A stretch of 64,000 nucleotides of DNA from Takifugu bimaculatus (lineage: Eukaryota; Chordata; Actinopteri; Tetraodontiformes; Tetraodontidae), in contig CP034991.1 of assembly GCA_004026145.2 (NCBI GenBank), positions 16,715,127 through 16,779,126 on the forward strand, given 5' to 3'. The position numbers were made by a program, and so were the translations under genes. Shown here piece after piece: positions 39,501-51,208 of this stretch (its first letter is position 1; each line of letters starts with the position of its first letter). A model generated the notes under the pieces. That model had not been told where the DNA came from. It worked only from the letters and a program-made list of their open reading frames with translations, and searched no databases.

Positions 39501-42500
39501 GTCCAAACATGCTGCACATTCTTCTTCATAGGCTTTGGATTTGATAGCAAATGAATCCTTTGGCAAAAATTCAACCTTAAAGTTCCAGGAAACAGACCAC
39601 ACCGGTTTCCTGTCTGCCTCTGTCTGACTGTTGACCTCCAGACATGGGCTGCAGGATTATTAGAATTTTCTGGAAGGCTTCTGTTCAGAAAAAGTCCATC
39701 AGAGGTGTTTTTGTGTTTTGCTTTGTATTCCACTGCAAAGACAGCCTGTATCAGGTGTGTTTGCATGATCCACGTATGAGTAACAATAGAGAATAGAAAA
39801 AAAAAAAGCTGGTGTCCCAGAGTCCCTGCGGCTGGCCTTAATGAGAGGCTCCAGTTCAGGTGGAGGAGCCTGATATTGGAGACGGCTGGCTGTGTTTCTA
39901 TCACCACGGAAACAGGCTACGCAACAGCAGTTCATCTGCCTTAGCTGTGAACCCCGACCTCTGCTGCTGCACCAGGAAATGGCATTAAGGAAGAATGAAG
40001 AGTCTTAATAGCATTTCCATATGTTAGAATGATTAGGATTTGTGTGTTTGCGTATCTGTGTGTTGCTATGTGCGACTCTCAGAGGAGCCAAGAGGTAATA
40101 TACAGTCAGGGTCTCGCGGGAAGCTGTTGCACAACAGCAGAAAACCTTTCTCAGATCCTCTTCTTCCTCAAACTCCTCTAAATCAAACCCATCTGATTAA
40201 AGCAAAAGAAGTCAAAAAAGGAAATATATACCGCCATCCATCAACATAATTTAAATTAGCAGCCCGCTGGTACAGCTTTAATGCTAGGAAAACACTTAGC
40301 TTTTAATCTATTTATGGTAATAACAAATCTTTGTGGTCAACTACAACAGAGCTTATACAACCTTTGTTAGTTTGCTCAGCAGTATATTTCTGACTTCCTG
40401 GGGGAACTTTGGCCTCCTGGTTTCCCAGAGTGATTGTTTTTCTGTTAAACCTGTAGTCAGGGTTCTTAACTGGGATTTAGCGCAGGAGTTTGCACAGCAC
40501 TGTCAGACAAAGATGTCATACTGGGATTAATAACACAACAGTATAGAGTGAGAGGGCTCAGCGTGGATATTTACTATCGTTGTTGACATAAATGAAAGAC
40601 TGGAGCTTCAACTGTGTACAGGGAAAGCCCAGTCCACCGGTCCCGCTTTAATGCCAGCTCAAAGCAGAAGTGTGAGGAGAGATGACAGCATGAACTCACT
40701 TGTATGTGTGTGCTGTGCAGGAAGTGCCATGCTTTCACCAGGCTTGTGTAGGCATTGTGCTAAAGCTCAAAATACTCTCAGTGGTTCAGTCTTTTGGTAA
40801 ATCAGACATTTTGTTCTGGATGTTGATGGTGTTATGTGCCCAGAATAACCAATCCCCTCACTGTTTCCCACCAGCTATTGCTGCGTAATCATCACTCAGT
40901 CACCTTACAGATACTCATCTACTGATGTTTCATGTAACATTAAAGCAAGCATAAGGATCCTCTCGCTCTCAGACTGTCTTAAAATATATATTGTGTGTAC
41001 ATGTTGAGCTTTTTTTGTGATATGATGATGACAGCTTAATCATTTTGGATTGTCTGTTATTTATTGTTTTAGCTGGGAGAGTGACCACAAACGAGGAACT
41101 AGAGGACATGTTAGAGAGTGGGAATCCATCCATTTTCACGTCTGACGTAAGGCCTCAGGTTTTACCTGCTGCTGCCATCTAGTGGTAGAGGGGAAGCACG
41201 ACACACTGAGCTGCAACCTTTCTCCTTTCAGATTATTTCAGATTCTCAGATCACACGTCAGGCCCTGAACGAGATAGAGTCAAGGCACCAGGACATCATT
41301 CGCCTGGAGTCAAGCATCCGGGAGCTCCACGCTATGTTCATGGACATGGCAATGCTAGTAGAAACTCAGGTAGCCTCTGAAATTCATATTTAACATCTAC
41401 GCTGTATCAGCTCCTGTAAATTGAAACCAGTTCTATTCTGGCAAAATCAACACACATCATCACTTTTAGTTTGCCTACATATTTTTGCCTGTTTCCTCTT
41501 GTGATTTTGTTCTACTTAAGTGTTCTATTGGGTTCCTTTCATATGTGTCATTGTCAGTACTAAGTAAAGACTGTACACATAAAAACACTCAGCCTGCTTC
41601 TTATATCTCCAGGGAGAAATGGTGAACAACATTGAGAATAATGTGTCCAATGCCACTGAATACATCAGCAGTGCAAAGGAAGAGACCAAAAAGGCGGTGA
41701 GGTGGCAGAAGAAGTCGCGCAGGGTGTGTATTTCTTTTACTGATGCTTAAAGTGTTAAACACATCAACTGTTAATGCTTTAAAAATACTGTTAACCATCG
41801 TCTTCACAGAAATACATTATTCTTGCCTTGGCTCTCTTGATCCTGCTGGCTGTCATTGCACTAATTGTGGGCCTGTCTGTTGGACTAATTAAGCGTCCTG
41901 TCTAAGAGGTAATGCTTCCTCTGCATTAACCCTTTCCTCTTTTATCACGCACTCACCTCATTAATGGTCTGTTTCTTCATCTCTGTCTGTTTTTGTTTGC
42001 AATAGTCAAACACACTTTTGAAAATGATTTTTGAATTTGAATACCTTCCATGTTTTGCCCACACTGGGACTTGGAACCAGGAACCCTCTGCCTCTCAGGC
42101 CAGTCCCCTACTGACTGAGCTACCACCACCACCCTCCATAATAGATTTATGATTCAAATCTGTGAATGACTCTTATAGAATTGCTGCATTCTGCTGAATC
42201 AACCCGCTCAGAATACATTCTGAGCTAATTTTTGTTCAGTGGCCTGCAAAAGTCTGTTAATGTGAACACTTAAGAAGAAGATGATCTCCAAAATGGATCA
42301 GGTTAAACATGAAACACTATTTTCAGTGTTCTAAACAATATCAGTGAATTATATTTGTTTGTACAGTTTCAGAGGGAAATTAGGAGAGCAGCACATTTGA
42401 GCTCTCAGAAAACTTTGACAGGGGTATCAGATCTTATTCGGCCTTTTAGGATCACGTCTTGTTTACAGTCACCATTAGGAAAGATCAGGTGACGCAAGTC

Positions 42501-42828
42501 TCAAAGCTTAATAAACACCCACACACCTTTAATCTTGGCCCAAATATCAATAGTCATGCTGCCTAGTACTCTTAAAAAAAGATCATGAATGCCCACAAAG
42601 CACATATATTACATTTGTGTATTCTTTAATTTGGCTGTATACTTTCAGCCACAGGTAAAGTATTGTGAATGCATCACCTTTTTATATTCATGTGAATTTT
42701 TCTGCTAAATTTTAAAAGGAATGACTCGGCTGCTGTTGTGATTTTGACAGAAACGCCTCTGCATTGCCACCTGTGGAGTTGCCATTTTCCTCCTTTTACT
42801 CATCATAGTAGTTGGTGTGTTTGAGTGA
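36591..42828 (+). CDS. stx2: stx2 (syntaxin-2 / epimorphin), complete, with two alternative last exons
   Basis: Plasma-membrane Qa-SNARE for exocytic fusion. Exons: 36591-36620 (MKDRLAELAT), 36691-36768, 36867-36966 (VEEVRGLIDKISHQVDEVKK), 38931-39005, 39080-39153, 39327-39435 (HTVLSRKFVDVMTQYNE), 41073-41146, 41232-41369, 41613-41723, then either 41810-41905 or 42751-42828. Phases agree throughout. The early exons form the Habc helices and the linker holds RERSKGRIQRQLEIT. The SNARE motif runs from about IISDSQITRQALNEIESRH through MAMLVETQGEMVNNIENNV to SSAKEETKKAV, with the zero-layer Gln most likely that of ETQGE. About 290 residues, like mammalian STX2. The ATG starts a peptide close to the human start MRDRLPDL. 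The name stx2 rather than stx1 or stx3 rests on overall resemblance and on the adgrd1 neighbour. Confidence 0.93.
36803..36828. repeat. (GT)n microsatellite in stx2 intron 2
   Basis: About 13 GT units in a 98-bp intron between stx2 exons 2 and 3. Confidence 0.95.
37070..37215 (-). mobile_element. SINE fragment (3' part), minus strand, stx2 intron 3
   Basis: Read on the minus strand it contains ccctttgagcaaggtaccg, a gccttcgccc block and agctgggatcggccccagc, all characteristic of a very common teleost SINE. It shares the gagcaagg and gccttcgccca blocks with the copy at 61465-61750. No tRNA head is visible. Confidence 0.6.
37840..38520 (+). mobile_element. degenerate L2-type LINE reverse-transcriptase fragment in stx2 intron 3
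   Basis: Frame-broken peptides resemble L2 reverse transcriptase in order: KVLQRVMEIQLQYV, FQSGFRGHHSTETACVKV (spread over two frames), then GIPPGFVLGPIFF for the usual GVPQGSVLGPLLF. It has many stops and frameshifts and lies in the same orientation as stx2. Confidence 0.65.
41810..41905 (+). other. stx2: stx2 alternative last exon A (membrane anchor)
   Basis: Acceptor cttcacag, then KYIILALALLILLAVIALIV and GLSVGLIKRPV, stop TAA at 41903-41905. It matches the usual syntaxin tail (IIGLSVG-type). An AATAAA at 42510-42515 lies between this exon and exon B and could end this isoform. Confidence 0.9.
42046..42140 (-). mobile_element. tRNA-derived SINE head
   Basis: On the minus strand: an A-box-like tagctcagtcagtagggg and a B-box-like ggttccaagtccc with tRNA-like spacing, in the intergenic space between the two stx2 terminal exons. 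No full cloverleaf is evident, so this is a SINE relic, not a tRNA gene. Confidence 0.65.
42510..42515 (+). terminator. candidate poly(A) signal for the stx2 exon-A isoform
   Basis: AATAAA about 605 nt after the exon-A stop and 235 nt before exon B, placed as expected for alternative terminal exons. Confidence 0.4.
42751..42828 (+). other. stx2: stx2 alternative last exon B (membrane anchor)
   Basis: Acceptor gtgattttgacag, phase 0, same as exon A. Encodes KRLCIATCGVAIFLLLLIIV and VGVFE, stop TGA at 42826-42828. It is a basic-then-hydrophobic tail anchor that could replace exon A after the exon ending KKSRR (41723). Alternative C-termini are known for mammalian syntaxin-2. Use of this exon is inferred. 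Confidence 0.7.
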
Positions 42829-44024
42829 CGGCGTCCATCCTGGCACCAAAAGCTGTCGTCAGCTCCTGTAGCTGTGAAGTGCTTCATATCAGCAACATAA
42901 AGGACCGTTTTCGGACCACCCAGATGTTATTTTACAATACTACACCTCAAGATACAATTAAGACACCTTTGTGATGTGTTCTGTGGTTTTAACAATTTTA
43001 TTGAGAATGACACAACACAAAATTCCTCTGAAATCTGTTCGGTTAGCTTAGCATAAAGTGATGATACAGATATAAGCACAGGTAAATTCCGAAGCTAATA
43101 TCACCAATGTTGTTTTTGTTATTTTTGTTGTTGACTATGTCAGTCGTCATGGTGACTGGTATTGAGCCACATGATATAATTTCTTTGTGTGTAGCAGAAT
43201 AAGAAGACACAATATAGTTCTTTACACTAAAGTCCAGCCAGCCAGTTCCTTCCCCTCTGTTCTGAGTCTGTAGCCACAGTGATTATTGTACTTGTTCATA
43301 TTTAAGTTTTTAGCTATGTTTTTTCCCAGTTATGGTTATATTCCACATGTTCTTCTCACTTTGTAAAAGTAATTCAGATGAACTGATAGCAAAACTGAAT
43401 GTAAATCTACACCTAAGGAATAGATTTAAAATATACATACTATAACAAAGACTATAAAGACTCCAAATCAACTTTGTTTGAGATAAAATAAGAAAAAGCC
43501 TGCAACCATTGGATGATTTATAGGTTATTAAATTCACCCATTTCCCTTTTGATATGTGCATTTTCAAATTAAAAACTAAGAAAAAAGAATGTTTGTGTAT
43601 ATCTGTACTGAGGAATAACTTACTGAGAGTGACAGGCCTGCTGGATCTTATCTGAGCAGTCACTGGGAGAGAGGCACGATTACACAAATAATCCATATTA
43701 ATAATCATGTTGAGTCTGGCTACTTTTCCAGCTTTAAAACATTCCCAAACACTACAGAAAAACACTATGAAAGCAGGGATGATGTTTACTGCAGCACTAA
43801 TAACATATTACAGGAAGTGCTGCAGGTCTGCATAATCAACCCAACAAGATTAGCTAAGAAAGCAAAGAACTGTAGCTCCCGGAGGGAAAATTCTTTTTTC
43901 TCTTCAAATCACATCAAAGCAAATGTGCACTTAAAGGGAAATACCAAGGAATGACCTGAACGTGTGTAGGAGCTGGAGGTACTTTCAGGTCAGCGAGCAA
44001 CACAACAGACATACGTGCTAAAGT

Positions 44025-44030
44025 AATAAA
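44025..44030 (+). terminator. possible poly(A) signal for the stx2 exon-B isoform
   Basis: AATAAA about 1.2 kb after the exon-B stop; one of several possible hexamers in an AT-rich region. Confidence 0.2.
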
Positions 44031-44989
44031 TCTTGATTACCAACACATCTCACGCTTTTCTCCGGTTTCCTCAAAGTTCCTGCCAGCTGAAACAATCTGA
44101 CACTACATAGGATGATAGATCGGTCTGGATTGGTGTGTTGGGTTTTACAGCATCCCTTTCATTACACCAAGTGGTGAAGTGACACAGTCGTTTAACACAC
44201 ACAGCAAGCATTCTTACACTCACACATAGACACTAGATTTATATGTACAGATGCAGTATACACAAAGGAACACTCCTCTTTTGTTTGAGCCGTCATCAGA
44301 TTGTAATCAATATTTTGTTGAATGAATTTCTTTGTTGGACCCTCGCTTTTCTTTTCCTGTTACTGTTATAATGGGTTACTGATTTATAGTCCTATGCTAG
44401 TATATAACCTCCTATTAAAAGTGGATGTGCCAAAGGTAAAACAAAGTTTACTTTGCTAGCGCATTTGGGAAAAATGAGCTGCAGTTTCACAAATTAAAGA
44501 ACAAAAACCAAAAAGAACTCTTTGAAAGAGAGACACTCTGCGTAAAGAGAAGATTTGGTCACTTAAACTAATGAGAAGCAGTCTGAGTCAGTACAGTTTG
44601 GCCAAAAATGGACTCTGTGGAATCATTTCCTGTTGTGCTGTAGGTGCAAGGACAAGAAATGGAGACACGAGCCACCAGAAGAGGCCCCCTCTCATCAACC
44701 AGGGGAGAACAAGAGCACGTCACCTCCTACTAGTACCACCACCCAACCACCATGGCCCACCCAAGTCCTCCAAGGGATAAACCCAGACCACCCTGTGATC
44801 ACAGCCACAGTCCTGCAGCGGGGTCAAACCATCCCAGTCCCACTGGGTTATGGAAGACACAATTGGATATATAAATCTGATCTTTCTGCATCCGTGTCAG
44901 TGATATCTGTGTCACCAAGCACACACAGTGCGGCAGAAGCCATTATAGCCATTCTAGGTCTGGAACAGGTCTGAAAGGGCTCCAAACTT

Positions 44990-45700
44990 CCCGTGAACAC
45001 ATTGGCGAGTGGGGAGTTTGGTCTGGCCTGATTGATAGCTCTACCTCCAATTTAGTGGATATGGCAGGGAGAGAGATACATTTGATGATTCTTGTTAATC
45101 CATTTTAAAATATGCTGGATTCTGTTGGCGAGAAACTAAAACTAACTTCCTGGAAAGACCACCGTCCTTATCGTGACAATTCGCCACAACTGTATGGGTT
45201 TGAGAAGAGGGCAGAAATTCCACCTCGATAAGTCTGACAACCTGGAGGAAATATTGATTACAAGATATTTATTGTTTCCTGGTAAAAGCGGTATAAATGC
45301 TAGGTTGGGATTGGTAAATTAAGGGTTTAAACCAGTTAACTGAGTAAGGCGAAGTAACTCTACCTTAGAAAGTGAGGAGTGCCAAATAAAAATCAATACA
45401 TCATCTGCATAAAGAATAACATCATGGGTTTTTGTTTTGATTCCTTTTATATCTATATTTTATTGGATATATGCTGCAAATAGTTCTATGAGGATTGCAG
45501 GTGCAGATTAAATCTTGGTGAAATTTGATCATTTGTTCTCATTGATGCACTTGGGGAGCTGGATAGCATTCCGCTCCATCCATGAAGGAGTTTCCAAATC
45601 CAAACTTTTGAAGGAGCCCAAAGAGAAATTCCCAATTCTCTCTGTCAAATGTCTTTGCTGCATCTAAGGATAAGCAGGAATGGCAGCAATCTTGGAGGCA
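44990..45700 (-). mobile_element. degenerate L1-type LINE fragment
   Basis: On the minus strand near 45690-45590 the frame gives LDAAKTFDRENWEFLFGLL and QKFGFGNSFMDG, matching the RT motif-A region of L1/Tx1-type elements (D-A-x-K-A-F-D-R). Later frame-broken pieces toward 45400 resemble the downstream RT with an eroded YADD region. The boundaries are approximate. Confidence 0.6.
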
Positions 45701-46249
45701 TTCCCAGCATTAAAAGTTAATACGCTGTCTGTGACACTAAAAAGTATTATTGACATTTAGGAAGAAATCATTCTCATTGTCGGTTTCAGTGTCTTGCATC
45801 TGCTGTTCTGTGTGTTCTTTAACTCCTGGTGATCAAGGTCTTCAATCCTTTGTAAAATGTGGTTAGCTGTGGGATGAGTGCACTTCCAGAACTTCTTTAC
45901 CTTCACCTCTGTTTCTCTCCCTGGGCGATTCCGCAATCACAAAGAAATCCTGGTTGTTTCCTGCCGTTGTTTCCGGTTTCCTTTCCTTGCATAAGTGCTG
46001 TGGCAATGGCTCAGTCACCTGCACGATCATCTGGCTTCTCCTCTGTTTGTCCCTTTGGTGCCATTGTTTGTACTGCCTTATTCTTTTTTTATTTCTTGAT
46101 AGAAGCAGAACCTTTCAGAAACCTTGGCTAGCTAATTTTAGCTCCTGCTAAATCTCCTCACATTAATTTTCACTTGGAGTAGTGGTCCAGTAATGTTATT
46201 ACTTACTACTTTAAACCTTTAATACCCTCCATTGTTCATTTTTTAAACT

Positions 46250-47290
46250 CAAATCAAATCAAATCAAATCAATCTTTATTCATATAGCATCTTTTACAAT
46301 CAAAATTGTTTCAAGGTGCTTTCCAGAATCCCAGGGCCTAACCCCAGACAAGCAACGGTGGGGGGAGCAGAAAAACTACTACACAAGAATCAGCATAACT
46401 AGTCTACTTGATGAGGAGGAGGAGGAAAGGAGAGGAGAGGAGAGGAGAGGAGAGGAGAGGAGAGGAGAGGAGAGGAAACCATGACCCAGTGGGGTGACAG
46501 AGGCCTGTCAGGTGATCATGTTTCTGGACCGCAGCAGCCTTGACCTATAGCAGCATAGCTAAGATGTGACCTAACGATTAGACGACCCCCTAAGTATGAT
46601 AATTTGTCTGTCTATAATAGTAACTGGAACTGCAGAATTCGTAACAATAAGCTTTTTCAAAGAGGTAGGTTTTAAGTCTGATCTTAAAAGTAGAGATGGA
46701 GTCAGCCTCCCGTACCTGGACAGGAAGCTGGTTCCACAGCAGGGGGGCCTGATAGCTAAATGCTCGGCCCCCCATTCTACTCCTGGAAACTCTGGGAACC
46801 ACAAGTAGACCAGCATTCTGAGAGGGGAGCGGTCTATTGGGCTGGTAAGGTATCACGAGCTCCTCCAGGTAGGATGGAGCTAGGCCTCTGAGGACCTTGT
46901 AGGTCAAAAGAAGGGTTTTAAAAATTATTCTAAATTTAACGGGCAGCCAATGAAGAGACGCTATTACAGGAGTTATGTGATCTCTTTTGTCAATACCTGT
47001 CAGAACTCTGGCTGCAGCATTTTGGATCAGCTGGAGGCTTCTTAAAGAGTTGTTTTGACACCCTGATAATAAAGAATTACAATAGTCCAGCCTGGAAGTA
47101 ACAAATGCATGGACTAACCTTTCAGCATCATGCTGTGTCAGTAGCTTCCTGATCTTTGTGATGTTCCTCAGGTGAAAAAAGGCACTTCTAGAGACTGTTT
47201 TAATGTGTGAACATTGTGTAAACAATGAAAAGCATTCAGCATGAGACACTAAAAGCGGACGGGCTATATGAAATAAGACCTGTTGCATTA
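46250..47290 (-). mobile_element. 5'-truncated L2-type LINE with a 232-codon open frame
   Basis: The minus-strand frame 47288-46590 is uninterrupted and matches the C-terminal third of L2 reverse transcriptase. Segments include SAFFHLRNITKIRKLL, FVTSRLDYCNSLLSGC, LQLIQNAAARVLTGI, ITPVIASLHWLPVKFRIIFK, GLAPSYLEELV and SFSYQAPLLWN-type GGRAFSYQAPLLWNQLPV. The 3' part contains an (AGAGG)9 repeat (46431-46475) and ends in a (GATTT)n tail (CAAAT on the plus strand, 46250-46272). The open frame suggests a young copy, but catalytic motifs are absent because of the truncation. Confidence 0.85.
46431..46475. repeat. (AGAGG)9 minisatellite
   Basis: Nine perfect pentamer units within the 3' part of the L2 copy. 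Confidence 0.95.
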
Positions 47291-48889
47291 ATTAGTCAAC
47301 CTTAATAATTAGTGCATCAAGTTTTCATTATTAATATGGCTTTGTGTTCACAGTTTAAGAAGAATAAGAAGGCAAATTGTACATTAAAATGTGGGGTAAA
47401 ATGTATTTTGATTTTAAGTAGAACTGAATTGAAAATATGTAAAGACATAAAGAGATGTGGCAAACTGCCTTTTAATGTGCGCTAATGTTAGCTTTCTTGG
47501 ACGATTAGGCATTAATTTGGACCATAATTGAAAATTCTTCAGATATTCAGATATCCAGTGTCTGGAGAGAATGCTGGTGTTTGTTTTAATCACTTCTCCT
47601 CAAAACAAGTAATAAAACCATTTTTAAGCCAGCCTAATGCCAAAACAATATGACTCAAGCGGGGTTCACACATAAGGATTTTTAAAATTTTAAGAGATTT
47701 TTTAATCCTGTTAGAGACCTCACACATGAAGATAAAAGAAGGCATTGAAGAGTTTTGATCATACCGTGTGGTCTGCACCGATAATCTCAGAGCAGCCCAT
47801 CACACACAAAAAGATTCTGTCCCATTGACCATTGAGAGTCTCGTCCTCCAAACAAGAAACATGGTGTACTTACACATAAGACTAAATGAATAAGAAGAAA
47901 CAAAGCAAAAAAGAGAAAACACAACATAGAACATAGGACATAGGACAGATCTTGGGCTAAATAACTGTAGACAAACTCCTAAAGGCAGCACAAACATGCT
48001 TTGACTTACACTTGCTTCCTTGTTCCTAATTCAGGTCACATCTTTATTGGCTACTTTTCGTCTCACATTACAATTCACGGAGTCCTGACCTGGGAGACTA
48101 TGGCTTTTCCCACACGTGAAGATTTTTGATCGTAAAGTTTAAATAGTTTAACATTTAAGACTGAAACCTGTCGAGGTCGACAATCGCTCTGTCTTCTGTC
48201 ACAATGGGACTTTTTAGTACACAAGCCCTCGACATGAAATCTCTTCTCATCCACAAGCATATTCTGGAAAAAAGGATTGATTTTTTTAAATTAAAATGGA
48301 ATGGAACAAAAATGGAACAAGCCAGAGAACCAGTTTCTGCTGAATGAAGCCTTCCCCCTGGTTACAGCTACATGGAGAACGCCTGCAGGACGGGATCAAG
48401 GTAGTGGTCTACTCATTCTTTACTGGGCTGAACTCTCTTTTCACTCTTTTCTCACATCCATGGAGTGTTTAGCTTTCAAATGGAAACCTCCAAACTCCAT
48501 TTGGACAGTTCTTCTCATATTCCAACCCTCTAAGCCAAATCACTCATTCTGAAATATTTGTTCATCTCCCAAGACCTGCAAAGCATCAGTCAATATTGTC
48601 CTCATCAGAACAGAATACACAGCCACAGACATCCAATACATCACATGTCTATCCTCTGCAGCCATGATGACCAAATAGAACCCAATAATATGTTCCTGAG
48701 CAGTGCTCGGGACCTCCATGTGAGGTCAATTTCATGTCTCTTGCACCCTGAAACGCTGGGCTCACCATTCATAAACTGGCCTTTTGGGAGCATCAAGGTT
48801 TAAATTTTATTCCATCTTAATCAATATAAATACTTGCAACTCCAAGAAGCTTTTTTCTATAATAAATCATCTCTGAAGCCACATCCACC

Positions 48890-49500
48890 TAGTAACAGAA
48901 GAGCACTGTAACAACTTCATTGACCGCGTGATCTCTAATGCCAGTGATGCAGGATCACCAGCACTCCTCATTTTCCTGAATCTGACTGCAGCATTTGTAT
49001 AGTCCCACTCTCTTCTGATGGATCAGATCATCCCTCCTCCTCAGCCACAAGTGTGGGACTTTGGTTTGACCCTTATTTGACCATTGATGACCGCTCTACG
49101 CACCTGTACAAGCGCTCATTCCACCACCTCTGCAACATTTCCCAGCCAATTCCATCCTCCTGCCTCTTACTGAAAAGCCGGACAGCGGCTCAAGGGTCCT
49201 CACTGCACTGGCTCCTTATCCCATTCTGAATCAACTACAAATTCTGGTGCTCACCCATAAATGCCTCAATATCCACACACAAACCTCCTTCTTCAGGAAC
49301 TTATCACTCCAGAGTCCTCCATCTTTATTCTCAGGAGTACAGGCAGCCTCCTCCTACGTGTTCCTAGCACCAAACTTCCTAGCACCAACTGAGGCATCTG
49401 CTCGGCTGTTCCTCACCTATGGGACAGCCTCCCCATCCATCTCAGGGCTTCTGAAAGCCTGGACTCTTGTAAAGTTGAACTAAAACCCTTTTGTATTCAA
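48890..49500 (+). mobile_element. degenerate L2-like LINE fragment, internally deleted
   Basis: Near 48950-49010 it reads SPALLIFLNLTAAF, resembling RT motif A (LLDLSAAFDTV). By 49190-49290 it already shows the C-terminal LHWLLIP block, and by 49330-49480 a SLFSGVQAASSYVFLAPNF-like region. The intervening palm region is missing. Many stops. Confidence 0.55.
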
Positions 49501-51076
49501 AATGGAATTTGACTGCTGATTAAGCATAATAAAATTGCTATATCAGCAACTTTAGATGAAAAGTGCATTACAAATAAAATGTATTATTATTCTCTTTTGA
49601 ACTTTTTATTGATTTTATCTTGTGTGGCTAATTATTCAAGCCTTTGATCGCATGTTTGTGAATGCTGTTGGCATATCATGCACGATTTTTCATTTGCTAT
49701 ATGAAAATTTGTGCTCGGTTTTAGCTTTTCCTTTTTTCTTCCTATTCAAAAGTCACTGCTTATTCATATATCCAAACAGAATAATGCTAATCTGTGGCTG
49801 AATCTGAGTTTGTTTTCACAGCGGCGTGCGTTTCTATTTGCATATGTAGCACTTGAAGCCATCATGAACTATTGCCTTGCAAAAAAAATAAATACAAATG
49901 ACTATTTGGAATGAATTTACAAGCACCAATCATTAATTCCAGGATTAAGAATTAAAGGGAATCTCATTTAGAGTCTTCCACTCTGATGCTTCCCATCATT
50001 TGGCCTGCAGAGGAGCAGCAACGGTATTTTTTCTGTTTGTGCTGCATCAGCTGTGTCTCAGGTTGATTGGACTTGACAGGGATAGAAAGGTCTTGTTATG
50101 AGTGTGCATTTCTGGATGATACAGTGGTAACTGGGTTGGAACTGATGACGACTGGACCTTTGGATGTTTCACTGCAGCCTCATTTACACTGCACTCAAGT
50201 ATATTCTCCATCTGAGCTAGGTGGCTGTAACGTTTCAAATATTAATATTTGGTTCAGCCAAGCAGGTCATTTCCCCCCATATTATGACTTAAACCTGCAG
50301 TAGTATAGACAATATATAGGCAGTAGTAATACAAGGTTACATAACTTAGGCTGCTTTACATTTAGAAACCCCTTGGTTTTGATCTTTGGAAGATCAATGT
50401 TCAAAGTCCCTCCGGAATCAGAACATCACCACAAATTAATGACATCTTCTGCCATTGTCAACGTTTCCTGAAAATGTTATTAAAATCCATTCAATTTTTG
50501 AGGTATTTTGATAAAATAAAGACAGACGGAAGGCAGACAGATAGACACATAATCTCCTTAAGGGTTAAATCTCCTTAACTGTTAAAATATACAGTATTTT
50601 CTAGTATTATAGCAGTAGTATACCTCTAAATAGCATCATACACCAGCTATATATAATTGTATACACTTGGCATTCATTTGAAAAAAAAAAAAGAATAAAT
50701 ATTTTCATGATTCTAATTGCACATCAAATTTATAATATAGTAAAGTAAATACTGTAAAATTCTACTTCATTATACGTTTAATGGGTTTTCTTGTCTTCTT
50801 TGTTTTTGCGTGGCAGCTGCTGCCTTTTCTATCTGCCTCTACTGACAATAATCCAACATCCATTATTATGTAACTCTGCTGAATACGGATATTTATAATC
50901 TGGACATGCTGGAGTTATGACATCACCCGGCTCTGCTGAGCATGACAGGCATTTGGGGAAGCATGTAAACTGTTCTGTCATGGTACGTTACTGCTTGTTC
51001 CAAACAGGAAATGAGATGTAATGCGACCGATGCAGGGGCCTTACTTGATATCTGTTTTCATATCGGTGTCCAGCAG

Positions 51077-51208
51077 GAGAACATGGGCTGTCGCAAGACT
51101 TGCAAGGTGGACAAGCTCCTGAGGCAGTCTCAGAGGGACATGGTCTGTGGCCAGCGACACAGGTTACCCACAGCAAAGAAGAGCAACCAGATTAGAGGCA
51201 GAGATAAG
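51077..51208 (+). CDS. candidate internal exon of an unidentified plus-strand gene
   Basis: A 132-nt open segment bounded by a cagcag acceptor and a gtgagc donor, phase 0-0. It encodes 44 residues including MGCRKTCKVDKLLRQSQRDM and GQRHRLPTAKKSNQIRGRDK, basic and cysteine-bearing. I do not recognise it. The frame is also open upstream to an ATG at 51011. It could be a 5' exon of the gene that follows stx2, or chance. Confidence 0.3.

Larger units (their letters stand above)
42829..51076. other. intergenic stretch downstream of stx2
   Basis: Apart from the LINE fragments listed separately, I see only AT-rich sequence. Open frames at 43310-43765 (minus) and 44633-44974 (plus) have no recognised domain. 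The first part should include the 3' UTR of stx2. Confidence 0.6.

Noticed and set aside
42046..42140. Functional tRNA gene
   Set aside because: A-box-like and B-box-like elements are present but no clean cloverleaf; better explained as a SINE head.
43310..43765. 151-codon minus-strand open frame
   Set aside because: In AT-rich sequence opposite the likely stx2 3' UTR; composition looks like translated noncoding DNA.
44633..44974. 113-codon Pro/Thr-rich plus-strand frame after a gtgctgtag acceptor-like site
   Set aside because: No recognised domain and adjacent to a degenerate L1; could be repeat-derived, and there is no evidence of a gene.
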